Below, in pieces: positions 37,167 to 46,715 of a stretch of 64,000 bases of DNA. A program made the translations under genes and the position numbers. The stretch comes from Acidobacteriota bacterium (GTDB taxonomy: Bacteria > Acidobacteriota > Terriglobia > Acidiferrales > UBA7541): NCBI GenBank assembly GCA_003223215.1, contig QHYH01000099.1:21410-85409 (forward strand), read 5' to 3'. Numbering within the stretch: the first letter of the stretch is position 1; each line of letters opens with the position of its first letter. The notes below the pieces were generated by a model. The model did not search any database. It saw nothing but the letters and a program-made list of their open reading frames with translations, and was not told the DNA's origin.

Positions 37167-40100
37167 GTGAATCGTCAGTCCTGCATTTTCTCGTTTGCGC
37201 TCGTCGTTTTTTCGACCATCGGTTCGTATCCTGCCGGGGCGCAAATCCCCGAATCCACGTACCAAGAAATGCGCTGGCGCATGATCGGTCCCACGCGCGG
37301 AGGCCGGACGCGCGCTGCTTGCGGCGTGCCGAGCGAGCCCAACGTTTTTTACATGGGTGCGGTCAACGGAGGCGTGTGGAGGTCGGACGATTACGGCCGC
37401 ACCTGGAATCCCATGTTTGACGGCCAGCCCACCGAATCCATTGGCGCGATTGCCGTGGCGCCTTCCGATCCCAACATCATTTACGTTGGCAGCGGCGAAG
37501 GCCTGGCGCGGCCGGACCTGTCTTTGGGTGACGGCGTCTACAAATCCACCGACGCGGGCAAGACCTGGACGCACCTTGGCCTGCGCAACTCCCAGGGCAT
37601 CCCCGCCCTGGCGGTTGACCCCCGGAACCCCAACCGCGTTTTTGCCGCGGCCCTTGGGCACCCTTACGGAGCAAGTGAAGAGCGGGGCATCTATCTGTCG
37701 ACCGACGGCGGAGAGAATTGGCAGAAAGTTCTTTCGAAAGACGCGAACGTCGGCGGCTCGGACGTCGAAATGGATCCCGCGAGTCCCGATGTGGTCTACG
37801 CATCGTTGTGGGAGGTTCGTCTCGGCCCGTGGGAAGACGGCAATCAATACAGCGGCACGGGCGGGGGCCTTTTCAAATCGACCGATGGGGGAAAGACCTG
37901 GCGCGCGCTCACGAACGGGCTGCCGAAGGGGATCATTCAAGTGGACGTGGCCATCGCGGCGAGCCGGCCGAGCCGCCTGTACGCGTCGGTGGCCACGAAC
38001 GAGCCGAGCGTCGGGATTTACCGCTCCGACGACGCGGGAGAAAACTGGACGCGCATCACCAGCGACCCGCGGCCGGCATTGCGCATTGGCGGCGGCGATC
38101 TGCCCGTGCCCCGTGTGGATCCGAAAAATCCGGACATCGTTTACAGCTCGAGCATTGTCACCATGCGCTCGACCGACGGAGGCAAAACGTGGACGAGCCT
38201 TCGCGGCGCGCCGGGCGGCGATGACTATCAGAATCTCTGGATCAATCCCAACTTTCCCAACATCCTTCTGCTCACGAGCGACCAGGGCGCGCTCGTCAGC
38301 GTGAATTCCGGCCAAACCTGGAGTTCCTGGTACAACCAGCCCACCGGCCAGCTCTACCACGCGGCTACGACGAATTCTTTTCCTTATTTGGTGTGCAGCG
38401 GCCAGCAGGATAGCGGATCAGTCTGCGTCTCCAGCCGCGGCAAGGACGGTGAAATCACTTTTCGCGAATGGCACCCCGTGGGCATCATCGAATACGGCTA
38501 CGCCGCGCCCGATCCGCTCAATCCGGACATCGTTTACGGCGCGGGCCGCCGCGAGGTGTCGAAATTTTCGGTTTCCACGGGTCAATTCCAGAACGTCACC
38601 CCGGTTCCGGCGGCCGATCCGAAAGTGCGCGCCGACCGCACGCAGCCCATTGTTTTCTCGCCGGTCGATCCTCATGTTCTCTATACCACGACGAATTTCC
38701 TGTATAAGACAAGCGACGGGGGACAAACCTGGCAAACCATCAGCCCGGATCTCGCGCGCGAGCACGGCGCGATTCCTGCGAGCCTGGGGGACAAAGCGGC
38801 AAAGGATCCCGGCGCCGCTGAGATTCGCGGCGTCATTTATGCGCTGGCGCCTTCGTTCAAAAACGTGACCACCGTTTGGGCGGGCACCGACGATGGCCTG
38901 CTCTGGGTTACGCGAGACGGCGGCGCCAACTGGAAAAACATCACGCCTCCCGAGATCACGCCCTGGAGCAAGGTCACGCAGCTTAGCGCTTCGCATTTCG
39001 ATGACGAAACCGCCTATGCTTCGGTCAGCCGCTTCCGCATCGACGATCTCCGTCCGTACATTTACCGCACCCATGACGGCGGGAAGACCTGGCGGCTGGT
39101 CACGAACGGGCTGCCGGAGGGCGCGCCGGTCGATGCCGTCCGCGAAGATCCCGTGCGGAAGGGTTTGCTGTTCGCCGGAACCGAAACCAGCGTGTGGGTC
39201 TCCTTCGACGACGGCGACCACTGGCAGTCGCTCGAGCTCAACCTGCCGCACACCTCCATGCGCGATCTGTGGATTCACGAGGACGATTTGATTGTGGCCA
39301 CGCACGGCCGCTCGTTCTGGATTCTCGACGATATTTCGCCGCTGCGCCAGCTCACGGAATCGCTTCGAGGATCGGAAGCGCATCTGTTCAGGCCGGCAAC
39401 GGCTTATCGCGTCCGGCGCAACACCAATACCGACACGCCCCTTCCGCCCGACGAGCCCACCGCCGAGAATCCTCCCGATGGCGCGATCATCGATTATTTT
39501 CTCGCCGAGGCTTCCTCCACTCCCGTGACGCTCGAAATCCTCGACGCCCAAGGAAAGATCGTGCGCAAATTTTCGAGCACTGACAAACCCGAGCCTTCCG
39601 CGGAAGAGCTCCGGAAGGAGTTGATCCCGCGCTATTGGATTCGCATCTCCAAAGCTCTTCCGAGCACTGCGGGCATGCACCGCTGGGTATGGGATTTGCG
39701 CTACCCGGCGCCGCGCGCGACGCGCTCGGAATATCCCATCTCCGCCGTTCCCGGCGACACGCCGCGTGCGCCCGGGGGCCCCATGGCCGTTCCAGGGGAG
39801 TACACCCTCCGCCTTACGGCGAACGGACACACGTCGAGCGAACCGCTCGACGTGAAGATGGACCCGCGCGTAAAAGGCTCCGAGAGAGATCTCGCCGAGG
39901 AGCTCGAGAAACAGCAGCTGCTGGCGGGAATGATGACGCAAACGACCGAGGCGGTTAGCGAGGCCCGGGCTCTCCATGAGCAGGTCCAAAGACTGACGGG
40001 CAAAGCACCCGCCTTGGCTACCGTCGGGAGCACCGCCGGTTCACCGGCCGAAAAAATCTCCGGTCCGCTTGCCGAAGCGGTCTCTGCTTTTGACAAAAAA

Positions 40101-40424
40101 CTGACCGCGATTCTCGGCGGCGCCGGCGGTCAGGGAGGTTCTGGAGCTCGCGCGTCGCCTGCGCCGACCTTGACTCGCACCTCAGGCATGATCGGCGCGC
40201 TCTATTCCGAGATCGACCGCGCTGACGCGGCTCCAACGGCCGCGCAGCTTGCCGCCATCACCGCTCTGGAGAGCGACTTCACGGCTACCCGCAAACTCTG
40301 GCAGGCCTTCCAGGCGAGCGATCTTCCGGCGCTCAATCGCCAGCTCAAATCGGCAGGCCTCGCGGAACTAAAACCGGCTTCCGCGTCAGGCGCGGCAAAG
40401 GATGAAGACGGCGACATCGCGTGA
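37167..40424 (+). CDS. Exported Asp-box (BNR/sortilin-like) beta-propeller protein
   Basis: The start is GTG 37167, six bases after GGAGGT, giving a clean signal peptide (CIFSFALVVFSTIGSYPAGA) and 1085 residues. About eleven Asp-boxes of the form S-x-D-x-G-x-T-W are visible, such as WRSDDYGRTW, YKSTDAGKTW, YLSTDGGENW, FKSTDGGKTW, YRSDDAGENW and YRTHDGGKTW, spread over residues 45-700. These build one or two propellers, as in VPS10/sortilin-like and sialidase-like proteins. The last 300 residues form a beta-sandwich followed by a helical region (LTGKAPALATV, TRTSGMIGALYSEIDRADA). It is probably surface or periplasmic; no catalytic set of a sialidase is evident. Confidence 0.85.
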   Translation: MNRQSCIFSFALVVFSTIGSYPAGAQIPESTYQEMRWRMIGPTRGGRTRAACGVPSEPNVFYMGAVNGGVWRSDDYGRTWNPMFDGQPTESIGAIAVAPSDPNIIYVGSGEGLARPDLSLGDGVYKSTDAGKTWTHLGLRNSQGIPALAVDPRNPNRVFAAALGHPYGASEERGIYLSTDGGENWQKVLSKDANVGGSDVEMDPASPDVVYASLWEVRLGPWEDGNQYSGTGGGLFKSTDGGKTWRALTNGLPKGIIQVDVAIAASRPSRLYASVATNEPSVGIYRSDDAGENWTRITSDPRPALRIGGGDLPVPRVDPKNPDIVYSSSIVTMRSTDGGKTWTSLRGAPGGDDYQNLWINPNFPNILLLTSDQGALVSVNSGQTWSSWYNQPTGQLYHAATTNSFPYLVCSGQQDSGSVCVSSRGKDGEITFREWHPVGIIEYGYAAPDPLNPDIVYGAGRREVSKFSVSTGQFQNVTPVPAADPKVRADRTQPIVFSPVDPHVLYTTTNFLYKTSDGGQTWQTISPDLAREHGAIPASLGDKAAKDPGAAEIRGVIYALAPSFKNVTTVWAGTDDGLLWVTRDGGANWKNITPPEITPWSKVTQLSASHFDDETAYASVSRFRIDDLRPYIYRTHDGGKTWRLVTNGLPEGAPVDAVREDPVRKGLLFAGTETSVWVSFDDGDHWQSLELNLPHTSMRDLWIHEDDLIVATHGRSFWILDDISPLRQLTESLRGSEAHLFRPATAYRVRRNTNTDTPLPPDEPTAENPPDGAIIDYFLAEASSTPVTLEILDAQGKIVRKFSSTDKPEPSAEELRKELIPRYWIRISKALPSTAGMHRWVWDLRYPAPRATRSEYPISAVPGDTPRAPGGPMAVPGEYTLRLTANGHTSSEPLDVKMDPRVKGSERDLAEELEKQQLLAGMMTQTTEAVSEARALHEQVQRLTGKAPALATVGSTAGSPAEKISGPLAEAVSAFDKKLTAILGGAGGQGGSGARASPAPTLTRTSGMIGALYSEIDRADAAPTAAQLAAITALESDFTATRKLWQAFQASDLPALNRQLKSAGLAELKPASASGAAKDEDGDIA

Positions 40425-40618
40425 GATTTTGCTGAAGCCCTTTCCGGAAAAGGCGGCCTTGAGATTCGGGGATAGCGGCGGGGTTCGGCAGGTGCCGCCG
40501 AGGCCACCAACCGCAAAAAAAACTATTGGCTATCCCGCCGGAAACCTGCTATAGGAGATACACCGTAGACCCGCGTCCAAGTTAGGGTTTTTCCCTGCTT
40601 GTCCAGCGCGATGTTGGG

Positions 40619-41263
40619 ATGATACGGAAAACTGGAAGCGGCGAAGCGCGCCGCAAGTTCATTAGAATGTCATCGTTGGAGCCCCAGCCCCGGACGGAGT
40701 ATAGGGTGTCCCGGAAAGAGTTACTGTGGATCGTAGGGTCCGCAGGAATAACGCTTCTGGCGTTAGCCCTGCTTGCCAACAGTACCTCCCTGTTCAAACG
40801 CTCGAATCGCGAGGAAGCCGCGGCATGGAGTCAGAAGCCCATCAGCGCGGGTTATATTGGAAGCCAGCTCAAGCAAATCGACAAAACGCGCTCCTCCCTG
40901 ATTATTTCCTATGAGCTCGAGAACAACACGGATTCGGACTATCACCTTGCCGAGGGACCCGGCCTGGTGATTCTGAGCAAACTGAAAACCGATGGCAGCT
41001 TTAGCCAGGAGGAACCGATTCGGCTTGCTTATCCGGTGTTTTTGCCGGCGAAGCAGCACGCGCGGCTGGCCATTGAAATCACCCAGCCGTTTAACTGGCC
41101 GGCGGAAAAAGACGCGGGATACCTCGACAAGATGAGAAATTTTGTCAAGGAGCGGCTCGAGAACGTCGGAGAGTTTGTTCTGTTCGATCAGACCAATCAC
41201 TGGCAGCTCGAGCTACCGAGCGGTTGGGAACAGCTCCAGGAAACGTCGCAGGCGAGTGATTGA
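40619..41263 (+). CDS. Membrane-anchored protein of unknown function
   Basis: The longest version starts at ATG 40619 (214 residues); ATG 40667 (MSSLEPQPRTEYRV) is an equal candidate, and neither has a good ribosome site. One helix, ELLWIVGSAGITLLALALLA, anchors it, with the larger part outside the cytoplasm. That part has a beta-rich pattern (SSLIISYELENNTDSDYHL, RLAYPVFLPAKQHARLAIEI, ENVGEFVLFDQ) that suggests an Ig-like domain. No family was recognised. The PilZ-TonB gene follows after 110 bases. Confidence 0.65.
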   Translation: MIRKTGSGEARRKFIRMSSLEPQPRTEYRVSRKELLWIVGSAGITLLALALLANSTSLFKRSNREEAAAWSQKPISAGYIGSQLKQIDKTRSSLIISYELENNTDSDYHLAEGPGLVILSKLKTDGSFSQEEPIRLAYPVFLPAKQHARLAIEITQPFNWPAEKDAGYLDKMRNFVKERLENVGEFVLFDQTNHWQLELPSGWEQLQETSQASD

Positions 41264-41372
41264 TGCGCCGGCGTGGAACAAGAGACCCGGCAGGAGCCGC
41301 AAAGTTTGCTCGAGAGGAGCCCGGTCTATGCCGCTTAACGACGCATAAGACCGAAACCGGCAGGATGAGCTT

Positions 41373-42884
41373 ATGTCTTCTTCACCGGTAATTTCGACTG
41401 ACAAGGCAAAACCCGGAGAGCGGCGCAGCTCTTCGCGGGGAGTGCTCAATCACTATGTGGTGCTGGTGTATTTCGGCGAGGACAATTGGGGCAAGCTCAC
41501 CAACATGAGCGAGGGCGGAATGGCTTTTGAGTTCTCGAGGCCGCCCGTCTTGCATGCGCGAATCAACTTCACGTTTCAGGTCATGGGCTGCATGCCCATG
41601 CCGCACGACGCCAGCGTTCTCGGCGAATCGTTCGAAGCAACCGGCGAAATCGTCTGGCTGCAGGAGTTTGAGAGAACTGCCGGAGTGCAATTTGTCGAGT
41701 TGGCCGACGGAAACCGGAAACATATCCGGCAGTGGCTGTCGTTTGAAGCCTCGACGAACACGGTTGCCGCAACCGAGAGCGCCAAAGAAGAAGTGCTCGC
41801 GCTGGCCGCGGAAGAAACGGAGTTGCCCCTGCCCCTCGCTGCCTTGACTCCAGAGCCGGAAACGGCCGGCAAGGCAGAGACGAAAGAGAGTGTGGTTGAA
41901 CTGGATGCGCCGGAATCTCCTGAAGAGCCGGTCGAAGAGCCGGAACCGCCCCCAGCCGTGGCCGGGCTCGAGGTGCCGGAGTTCCCGGTGCTTGCGTTGG
42001 CCCGCCAGGGAGAGGCCGTCGAATGGCAGCCGAGCGTCGCGTCGTCCCCGGCCGCGCAGCCCTCGGTGGCGCGGTTGACTTTTCTGGTTGTCGCGGGCTG
42101 CCTTGCGGCGTTTGCGGTGACGGTCGGCGTAAGAGTGTTCATGGCCCGGGAGGCTCGCCGCGCTGACCTGGCCGCAGGCGCGACCAGCCTAGCCAATGTT
42201 CCTTCTGCCGACGCTCCCCTGGTTGTCCCTTCCGAAGCCGCGCCGCCTTTTCAGGTAGAGGTGCTCGACGAGAGTGGGAAACGCTGGATGCTGTGGTTTG
42301 TTCGCAAGGATTCCCAAAAAGCCAACGATCAGATTCCCAGGCGCGCCGAGACCGAGTCTCCGGCCTTTTCCTCTTCCCCAGCCAGAGTTGCGAAGGAGAA
42401 AGACACGCCTCCGGCCGAGGATCTCGGGACTCCCCACACCTATACTCTGGCGGCTCCCATCATCAATCGCCCGGCAGACAATGGTTCTGCGCCGGACAAT
42501 CCAGTGGAAGAAGCACCTGCCATTCAAAAGGAGCCGGCTGTTCCACAAGAGGAAACTTCTGGCGGGGTGCTCAACGGCCGCCTGACGCCGCCGCCCTTGC
42601 AAGTCCCGGTTGGCGGAATGGTTCAGCAGGCGCGCTTGATTCACTCGGTGCCGCCTGTTTATCCTTCGCTTGCAAAATTAACGCGCGTCAGCGGAGACGT
42701 GGTGGTGGACGCGCTGATCGACGCGAGCGGCAACGTTAAGACCGTAAAAGTGCTTTCCGGCCCGACGACCTTGCAGCAGGCAGCCATCGAAACGGTGCGC
42801 CAGTGGAAGTACGAACCTGCGCGCCTGGATGGGCAAGCGGTGGCCATGCATCTCTCGGTAACGGTGAAATTCCGGCTGAACTGA
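41373..42884 (+). CDS. PilZ - transmembrane - TonB C-terminal domain fusion
   Basis: Residues 15-125 form a PilZ-like domain: an early RRSSSRG (the RxxxR di-GMP motif, here R18-R22), then LTNMSEGGMAFEFSRPP and ATGEIVWLQEFERTAGVQFVEL, matching the (D/N)xSxxG core. An acidic, proline-rich linker runs to about 225, followed by one helix (LTFLVVAGCLAAFAVTVGVRVF) and a second Pro/Ala-rich linker. Residues 415-503 are a TonB C-terminal domain (HSVPPVYPSLAKLTRVSGDVVVDALIDASG, AAIETVRQWKYEPARLDGQAV). Cytosolic di-GMP sensing could thus be joined to a periplasmic TonB-like domain. Function is inferred only from the architecture. Confidence 0.88.
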   Translation: MSSSPVISTDKAKPGERRSSSRGVLNHYVVLVYFGEDNWGKLTNMSEGGMAFEFSRPPVLHARINFTFQVMGCMPMPHDASVLGESFEATGEIVWLQEFERTAGVQFVELADGNRKHIRQWLSFEASTNTVAATESAKEEVLALAAEETELPLPLAALTPEPETAGKAETKESVVELDAPESPEEPVEEPEPPPAVAGLEVPEFPVLALARQGEAVEWQPSVASSPAAQPSVARLTFLVVAGCLAAFAVTVGVRVFMAREARRADLAAGATSLANVPSADAPLVVPSEAAPPFQVEVLDESGKRWMLWFVRKDSQKANDQIPRRAETESPAFSSSPARVAKEKDTPPAEDLGTPHTYTLAAPIINRPADNGSAPDNPVEEAPAIQKEPAVPQEETSGGVLNGRLTPPPLQVPVGGMVQQARLIHSVPPVYPSLAKLTRVSGDVVVDALIDASGNVKTVKVLSGPTTLQQAAIETVRQWKYEPARLDGQAVAMHLSVTVKFRLN

Positions 42885-42929
42885 ATCAACCATTCCTTCC
42901 TCGGCAAGAACCCTCGGCTTTGCTCGGAT

Positions 42930-43110
42930 CGCCTGATCGCCCTTTCCGGAACAGCGCGCGACGACCGGATAGGGGAAGATGGGCCGCGAGCGCTCAACGA
43001 TGCCTTCCATTGAGCGGCATGCGATGCACTTGTCGGGCGCTTGTCCTTTCTCTACCCAATTCTCCAGGGCGCTCACGGAGTCGAATTCGGCCGTATTCGG
43101 AGGGAAGCAA
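42930..43110 (-). pseudogene. Relic: C-terminal end of a tannase/feruloyl esterase-family protein
   Basis: On the minus strand, NTAEFDSVSALENWVEKG, QAPDKCIACRSMEGIVERSR and PIFPYPVVARCSGKGD match the end of the tannase/feruloyl esterase family (LE.WVEKG.APD....A......RSRPLCPYP.VA.Y.G.GD). The catalytic core with its disulfide-linked Ser-His-Asp site is absent, and the final ASFxC is not clean. About 60 codons remain. It lies in the 384-base gap between the PilZ-TonB and PIG-L genes; the rest of that gap shows nothing else. Confidence 0.6.
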
Positions 43111-43268
43111 AGTGAAGTATGCAAAGCTAAAATGACTTGCTCCGATCACAAAATGAGACAAACTACCTTCAGGCCTCGACGGCTCCATTCAAGATTAGGA
43201 AAACCGTCGAAGTCAGGCAGGGGCAGAGGTTCGCTGACCTCCTGAAATTCATCTTTAAAGGATCACCA

Positions 43269-44660
43269 ATGCTTCGATTTGCCGGAGCTCTGCTGACCGT
43301 GTTCCTAACTGCACTCCCGCCGAAGGCCATGGCGCAGGAAGGGAGGGCGCTCGCCGAGCCAGATGAGCGCTACAAAGCGGACATTCTCGTGGTGGTGGCG
43401 CATCCCGACGACGAAGCCGCGGTAACGCCGTATCTCGCCCGGGCGCTCGACGAACACAGGCGCATCGCCGTGGTTTTCGCTACGCGCGGGAGCAGCGGTT
43501 CGAACGAAGCGGGAGCGGAGCAGGCGGCGGCGCTCGGAGATGTGCGCGAGATCGAGGCGCGCCATGCGCTCGCGACGCTCGGCATCAACAACGTTTGGTT
43601 TCTCAGCGGGAAGGATACGGCTACGCAGGACGTTTTGGTGTCACTGGCAAACTGGGATCACGGAGAAACTCTCGCGCAAATGGTGCGGCTGGTGCGCCTG
43701 ACGCGGCCGGAAGTCATCCTTACTTTTCTGCCGGGCACGTTTATCGGGGAGGATCACGGCGACCATCAGGCTTCCGGCGTGCTCTCGACCGAAGCCTTTG
43801 ATCTCGCGGGGAACCCGGCTGTATTTCCCGAGCAGGTTGCCGGTCCCATGAAGCGGCTCGAACCCTTCCTCGAAAACTTGCGGCCATGGCAGGTGAAGAA
43901 GATCTATTACTTTCCAGATGCCGATCGCCAGGACATTTTCCGCGGCAAAGGTCCGAGCTACTCGGTGAAGGAAGTCTCTCGATTGAGTAACAAGCCGTAC
44001 TGGCGGATGGCGCTGGATGCTTTTCGTGCTCATCAGACGCAAGCCAAATCCTACCTCGATAAGATCGCGCAGATGGACGAGGCGCAAATCGAAAAGATGG
44101 CTACTTCGCAAGACGGCTGGGGAGCAGATCAGCATTTCGTGCTGGGCAAGTCCTTGGTAGGAGGCAGCGTCAGCGGAGACGTTTTTGAAGGCATCACGCC
44201 GGGTGCGATTCCTTACGCGCGGCCCGAAGTTACGCCGGAACCCGCGAGGCCGGATTTGGCGATGGAGCTTGGCGGCCCGTGGAGTTTTTATGCCGAGTTC
44301 CGCCGCGCCCACGGACTTGCCAATTTGCCGAATCCCGAGCCGCCAGAGATCGCCCTCGAAGCGCCGGGAACACTGGTGATTCCGTTGTGGATTCGCAATC
44401 AGACCGCGAAGGCGCAGGAAGTCACGCTTTCTGCCAGCTTGCCCGCAGGATGGAGGGCCGGGATCGGCACGGGAAAATTTACGGTAGCGGCAAAACAAAC
44501 CTCCGCCGCGCGAGTGGAAGTGAGTTTGCCGGCGCTGCCGGAGGAAACCGGGAAGAAGGCAGAGGCGCAACACGTCACGGTGCGCGCCGAAGCCAATGGG
44601 CAGGTCATTGGCGAGGCCAAGCTCGGCGTCGAACTGCGAAAACGCGCGCTTCCCGAGTAA
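43269..44660 (+). CDS. Exported PIG-L family deacetylase
   Basis: The start is ATG 43269, set by AAGGA six bases upstream. The 463-residue protein has a signal peptide (FAGALLTVFLTALPPKAMA) and a LmbE/PIG-L zinc deacetylase domain with AHPDDEA (44-50), RGSSGSNEAGAEQAAALGDVREIEARHAL, and the second metal motif EDHGDHQAS (about 161-169). The last 130 residues form an NEW3-like beta-sandwich (TLVIPLWIRNQTAKAQEVTLSASLPAGW). The enzyme family removes N-acetyl groups from sugars; this exported copy likely acts on a cell-surface or carbohydrate substrate. Confidence 0.9.
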   Translation: MLRFAGALLTVFLTALPPKAMAQEGRALAEPDERYKADILVVVAHPDDEAAVTPYLARALDEHRRIAVVFATRGSSGSNEAGAEQAAALGDVREIEARHALATLGINNVWFLSGKDTATQDVLVSLANWDHGETLAQMVRLVRLTRPEVILTFLPGTFIGEDHGDHQASGVLSTEAFDLAGNPAVFPEQVAGPMKRLEPFLENLRPWQVKKIYYFPDADRQDIFRGKGPSYSVKEVSRLSNKPYWRMALDAFRAHQTQAKSYLDKIAQMDEAQIEKMATSQDGWGADQHFVLGKSLVGGSVSGDVFEGITPGAIPYARPEVTPEPARPDLAMELGGPWSFYAEFRRAHGLANLPNPEPPEIALEAPGTLVIPLWIRNQTAKAQEVTLSASLPAGWRAGIGTGKFTVAAKQTSAARVEVSLPALPEETGKKAEAQHVTVRAEANGQVIGEAKLGVELRKRALPE

Positions 44661-44672
44661 CGGCATCAGGCA

Positions 44673-45527
44673 CTAGGATTTTTTTCCTCGCGCGGCTTCC
44701 ATCGTTTCCCACGCAGTTTCCGGCAAAAGCAGCAGGTCGTTGAATTCTCCGGCACCGCGCAGCCACTGGCCGCCGTCGATCACCACGCATTCGCCGTTGA
44801 TGTACTCGGCCATGTCGCTGAGCAGGAAGGCGGCGAGGTTGGCCAATTCTTCGTGGCGTCCAAAGCGTTTCATGGGGTGCTTGTCCAGGCTGTGTTCCTC
44901 GAATTGTTTCGAAGGCATCAGGCGGGACCAGGCGCCTTCGGTTGGAAAAGGGCCCGGGGCGATGGCGTTCAACCGAATGTGATAGTTGGCCCACTCGACG
45001 GCGAGCGAGGTGGTCATGGCCAACACACCCGCCTTGGCGCAGGCGGAAGGCACGACAAAGCCCGAGCCGCAGTTGGCCGCCGCATAGGTGGTCACGATGT
45101 TCAACACATTCCCGCCCGTTTTGCGCGACATCCAGCGCTTGCCAAAAACCTGCGTGCAGTGAAAAGAGCCGTTCAGCACGATACCTACGACAGCGTTAAA
45201 CGCGTTGGCCGAGAGCTTTTCGGTGCGAGCAATGAAATTGCCGGCGGCGTTGTTGACGAGCGCATGGATTTCTCCGAATTGCTGCTCCGCTTTAGCCGCG
45301 GCAGCTTCGACGGCGCCGTAGTCGCGAACATCGCACGTGGCGTGGGCTGCTTGGCCGCCCCGCCTGAGAATCTCGTCACACGTTTCGCGAAGAGGGTCCT
45401 CACGGCGGCCCACGAGGAATACCCGCGCTCCCAATTCGGCAAACCGCAGAGCCATGGAGCGGCCGAGTCCGGTGCCTCCGCCGGTGAGAAAGATAGCCCG
45501 GGCTTTGAGCAAATCGCGCTCGAACAC
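44673..45527 (-). CDS. SDR-family oxidoreductase resembling 2,4-dienoyl-CoA reductase
   Basis: The start is GTG 45527. The 284-residue protein has the NADP-binding TGGGTGLG (15-22), GRRED, CDVRD, and NNAAGNF motifs. The active-site region reads GFVVPSACAKAGVLAMTTSLAVEW, which has Ser and Lys but lacks the usual Tyr of SDRs; this matches the 2,4-dienoyl-CoA reductase branch, where the lysine is kept and tyrosine is replaced. It ends with ECVVIDGGQWL. It may reduce unsaturated acyl-CoA in beta-oxidation; the substrate is inferred. Its 3' end is convergent with the PIG-L gene. Confidence 0.87.
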   Translation of the reverse strand: MFERDLLKARAIFLTGGGTGLGRSMALRFAELGARVFLVGRREDPLRETCDEILRRGGQAAHATCDVRDYGAVEAAAAKAEQQFGEIHALVNNAAGNFIARTEKLSANAFNAVVGIVLNGSFHCTQVFGKRWMSRKTGGNVLNIVTTYAAANCGSGFVVPSACAKAGVLAMTTSLAVEWANYHIRLNAIAPGPFPTEGAWSRLMPSKQFEEHSLDKHPMKRFGRHEELANLAAFLLSDMAEYINGECVVIDGGQWLRGAGEFNDLLLLPETAWETMEAARGKKS

Positions 45528-45824
45528 GTTTCACCGCCTTGCCGTAGGTGCCCTCGGAGAAATCACTGGAAGCGAAATTCTAGACTATCCGAAAAAATCT
45601 GGCCCGGTTTTTTCTCTGCCCAAGCCTTGGGCGGGGATGGCGGTGGGTCGATTCAACAAAAATGCGGGATGGAGCTCCATCCCGCCAGCTGTGGCGGCGA
45701 GTCGATGAACAACCGGCCTACGGGCTTACGAGCCATGCGCGACCGAGCAGCAGGAATCGGCTCCGGTCGCAATGCCCGTGAGACGAGCGTCACAATCGCG
45801 AAAACACACGGAAGGAAAGACACT

Positions 45825-46703
45825 CTAAGGATGCATGGATGCGGGAATCGGCCGACCCATGGCTTTGGCGTACTCGGCGGGGTAGAGCGGGCTTTCGGGG
45901 AACTCTGCGGTTAGCTCGCGAAGAAGCTTCTGCGCCAGCGGTTTTTGTTTCTCGCGACGCGCGGACAACGCCAGCATGATCTTGGCAAGAGGCTCCAGAT
46001 AGCGGCCTCCGTCTGCGGCTTCCTCCAATTGACGCATTCCGAGCTTCTTGTCACCGTGGATTCCGCCGAACCACAGCATCGCGCGAAAGCCCATCGATAA
46101 ACTCCCAATGATGTAATTCGCGGACCCCAAAGCAAGATAAACGTCTTTCGCATCGGGCCGCTCGGCCAACAACGCCTTGGCATGGGCATTGGCTTCCTTT
46201 AGCCTGTGCAGCGCGTCCAAATTGTGCTTCCTGAGAATCATGTCGGCGTCCGATTCCATGCCCGCCGAGAGTGTGAGAGCGTAGAGAGCTTCGGGGTCGC
46301 GGGGGTCTTTTGCAAGACGCTCCGAGGCGAGTTCGCGCGCTTTTTGAATGGCGGTTTCAAAGCTCTCCATGCGCACCGGGTCAGGCTCGCCGTCGATGCC
46401 GTGAAGGAATTTTTTCTCGTTCAAAAAGAAGTCGCTGGTAAGCACGCCTTGGCGGTAAAACTCTTCGAAGAGATAACTAGCGGCGATGGCCACCTGCCCA
46501 AAAGGCTCGTCGGGGTGCTGCGATTCCCAGGCCTCGAACTGGGCGCGGCCTTCGGGGAATCGTTGAATATAAAGCTGGCGAAAACCCGAAGCAAGTTCTG
46601 GGACGCGCACGAACGCGGGTGTCGCCGTATCTTCCAGGGGTTGCGCCTTCAGGGCGGCGGTTGGCAGTAGGAGGAGGAAGCAGAAAAGGAGTCGCAAGCG
46701 CAT
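45825..46703 (-). CDS. Exported TPR-like helical protein
   Basis: From ATG 46703 there are 292 residues with a signal peptide (MRLRLLFCFLLLLPTAALKA). The mature protein is all helical, with TPR-like units FRQLYIQRFPEGRAQFEAWESQHPDEPFGQVAIAASYLF, KARELASERLAKDPRDPEALYALTLSAG, ALHRLKEANAHAKALLAERPDAKDVYLALGSANY and PLAKIMLALSARREKQKPLAQKLLRELTAEFPESPLYPAEYAKAMG. A longer frame upstream overlaps the methyltransferase gene and is not coding. It is on the same strand as, and 65 bases after, the methyltransferase, so a link to that pathway is possible. Confidence 0.75.
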   Translation of the reverse strand: MRLRLLFCFLLLLPTAALKAQPLEDTATPAFVRVPELASGFRQLYIQRFPEGRAQFEAWESQHPDEPFGQVAIAASYLFEEFYRQGVLTSDFFLNEKKFLHGIDGEPDPVRMESFETAIQKARELASERLAKDPRDPEALYALTLSAGMESDADMILRKHNLDALHRLKEANAHAKALLAERPDAKDVYLALGSANYIIGSLSMGFRAMLWFGGIHGDKKLGMRQLEEAADGGRYLEPLAKIMLALSARREKQKPLAQKLLRELTAEFPESPLYPAEYAKAMGRPIPASMHP

Positions 46704-46715
46704 TCGAGCATCTTT

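Noticed and set aside
38418..39989. 523-codon minus-strand frame inside the Asp-box gene
   Set aside because: It is an antisense shadow of the regular Asp-box repeats, without a known domain.
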